Positions 63,671 through 64,000 of a stretch of 64,000 nt of DNA are shown one piece after another. Position 1 is the first letter of the stretch. Every line of letters begins with the position of its first letter. A program made the position numbers and the translations under genes. The notes under the pieces are model-generated. The model ran no database searches, was not told the DNA's origin, and saw only the letters and a list, made by a program, of their open reading frames with translations. The DNA comes from Simkaniaceae bacterium (GTDB lineage Bacteria > Chlamydiota > Chlamydiia > Chlamydiales > Simkaniaceae), in the NCBI GenBank assembly GCA_018399075.1, contig CP073763.1, positions 1,054,001 through 1,118,000 on the forward strand, in the 5' to 3' direction.

Positions 63671-64000
63671 TGATAGTCCTTTCTCTTTGGAGCATATTGA
63701 TCCCACTCTGGAAATCTGTAGGAGAGGCAGATTGATTTTTAAATTGGTTTTCCTGGAAAGCCGTAATGCTTTGATACTCCTGCCCAGAATGGATGATTTG
63801 TGGGCGGACAAAGACAATCACATTTCGCTTTTCATCTGCCTCAGTTGATTTACTAAAGGCGGCACCAATAAGAGGGAGCCCTCCTAGGCAAGGAATTCCA
63901 GATTTACGATGTCTTTTTGTATTACGGATCATGCCACTAAGAACAAGAAAACTCTGGTCAGGGACATGGACTTGTGTTGCCATATCGGTCTTTGTTGTAT
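63603..64000 (-). CDS. Secretin C-terminal part (GspD/SctC type; 5' end outside window)
   Basis: The frame is open from the window edge to a stop at 63603; about 131 codons are visible. VHVPDQSFLVLSGMI, GIPCLGGLPLIGAAFS and NVIVFVRPQII are the conserved C-terminal beta-barrel segments of secretins, the outer-membrane ring of type II or type III secretion. The tail of about 60 residues (SLTADTSDTNS end) is polar and disordered. Whether it is GspD or SctC cannot be decided from this part; the neighbours upstream would settle it. Confidence 0.85.
   Translation of the reverse strand, partial: TTKTDMATQVHVPDQSFLVLSGMIRNTKRHRKSGIPCLGGLPLIGAAFSKSTEADEKRNVIVFVRPQIIHSGQEYQSITAFQENQFKNQSASPTDFQSGINMLQRERTINDKSKPKPESSSLTADTSDTNS

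Overview
This window is chromosomal DNA of a member of the phylum Chlamydiae outside the classical Chlamydiaceae, i.e. an environmental, amoeba- or arthropod-associated lineage such as Simkania or a relative; I cannot fix the species from sequence alone. The reasons are gene order and content. The blocks DUF721-gyrB-gyrA-tmk-holB and nusB-murB ... infC-rpmI-rplT-pheS follow, as I remember it, the order of the Chlamydia chromosome, and lysine/diaminopimelate synthesis uses the chlamydial DapL route. Genes absent from classical Chlamydia are also present (L-aspartate oxidase, bifunctional glutathione synthesis enzyme, stand-alone Ddl, several drug exporters).

Layout. 1-1.8 kb: exported S46 peptidase (cut by the window edge) and an exported methyltransferase. 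2-9.3 kb: replication and topology block (DUF721/DciA, gyrB, gyrA, tmk, holB, convergent exonuclease). 9.5-12.2 kb: large unknown membrane-anchored protein and an MgtC-type membrane protein. 12.3-16.2 kb: overlapping operon nusB-murB-PHP phosphoesterase-folC, then a convergent unknown gene. 16.3-22 kb: MnmM-like methyltransferase, nadB, tRNA-Val, a degenerate threonyl-tRNA synthetase at the usual thrS position, infC-rpmI-rplT and pheS. 22-31.4 kb: accessory island with two tandem proteins made of four 47-residue repeats, tRNA-Ser followed by tandem copies of its own 3' end, three small membrane proteins, and a duplicated pair of about 700-residue proteins whose C-termini look like a YopT/C58-type cysteine protease. 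31.4-36.1 kb: potassium-channel-like gene, three tandem 82-residue paralogous proteins with a CBS protein, a MITE-like inverted repeat, and an autotransporter. 36.2-39.7 kb: MFS-hemH-MFS. 40.4-44.5 kb: translationally coupled cyclophilin-dapB-dapA-asd-dapL operon. 44.5-48 kb: PPC-domain protein, GGQ release-factor-like protein, acidic exported protein, SprT/DUF2786 fusion, ddl. 48-55.5 kb: a 1157-residue fusion ending in an OppA domain, a small SH2-like protein, a 45-residue exported RanBP2-type zinc finger, a MATE transporter and an OppA lipoprotein. 55.6-64 kb: GshF, a tripartite OprM/EmrA/EmrB-type efflux operon, an MFS exporter, and the C-terminus of a secretin with a small downstream gene.

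How it fits together. Core replication, translation and cell-wall precursor genes (murB, ddl, dapB/A/L, asd) sit in tight operons with frequent 4-40 bp overlaps. The accessory parts look like an intracellular lifestyle kit: oligopeptide capture, metabolite and drug transporters, an autotransporter, a secretin, and candidate host-directed proteins carrying eukaryote-like folds (SH2-like, RanBP2 zinc finger, C58-like protease). The most novel items in my view are the SH2-like protein lacking the phosphotyrosine arginine, the secreted zinc-finger microprotein, the ThrRS pseudo-enzyme, the cytosolic-looking OppA fusion, the 47-residue repeat family, and the tRNA-Ser tail repeats.
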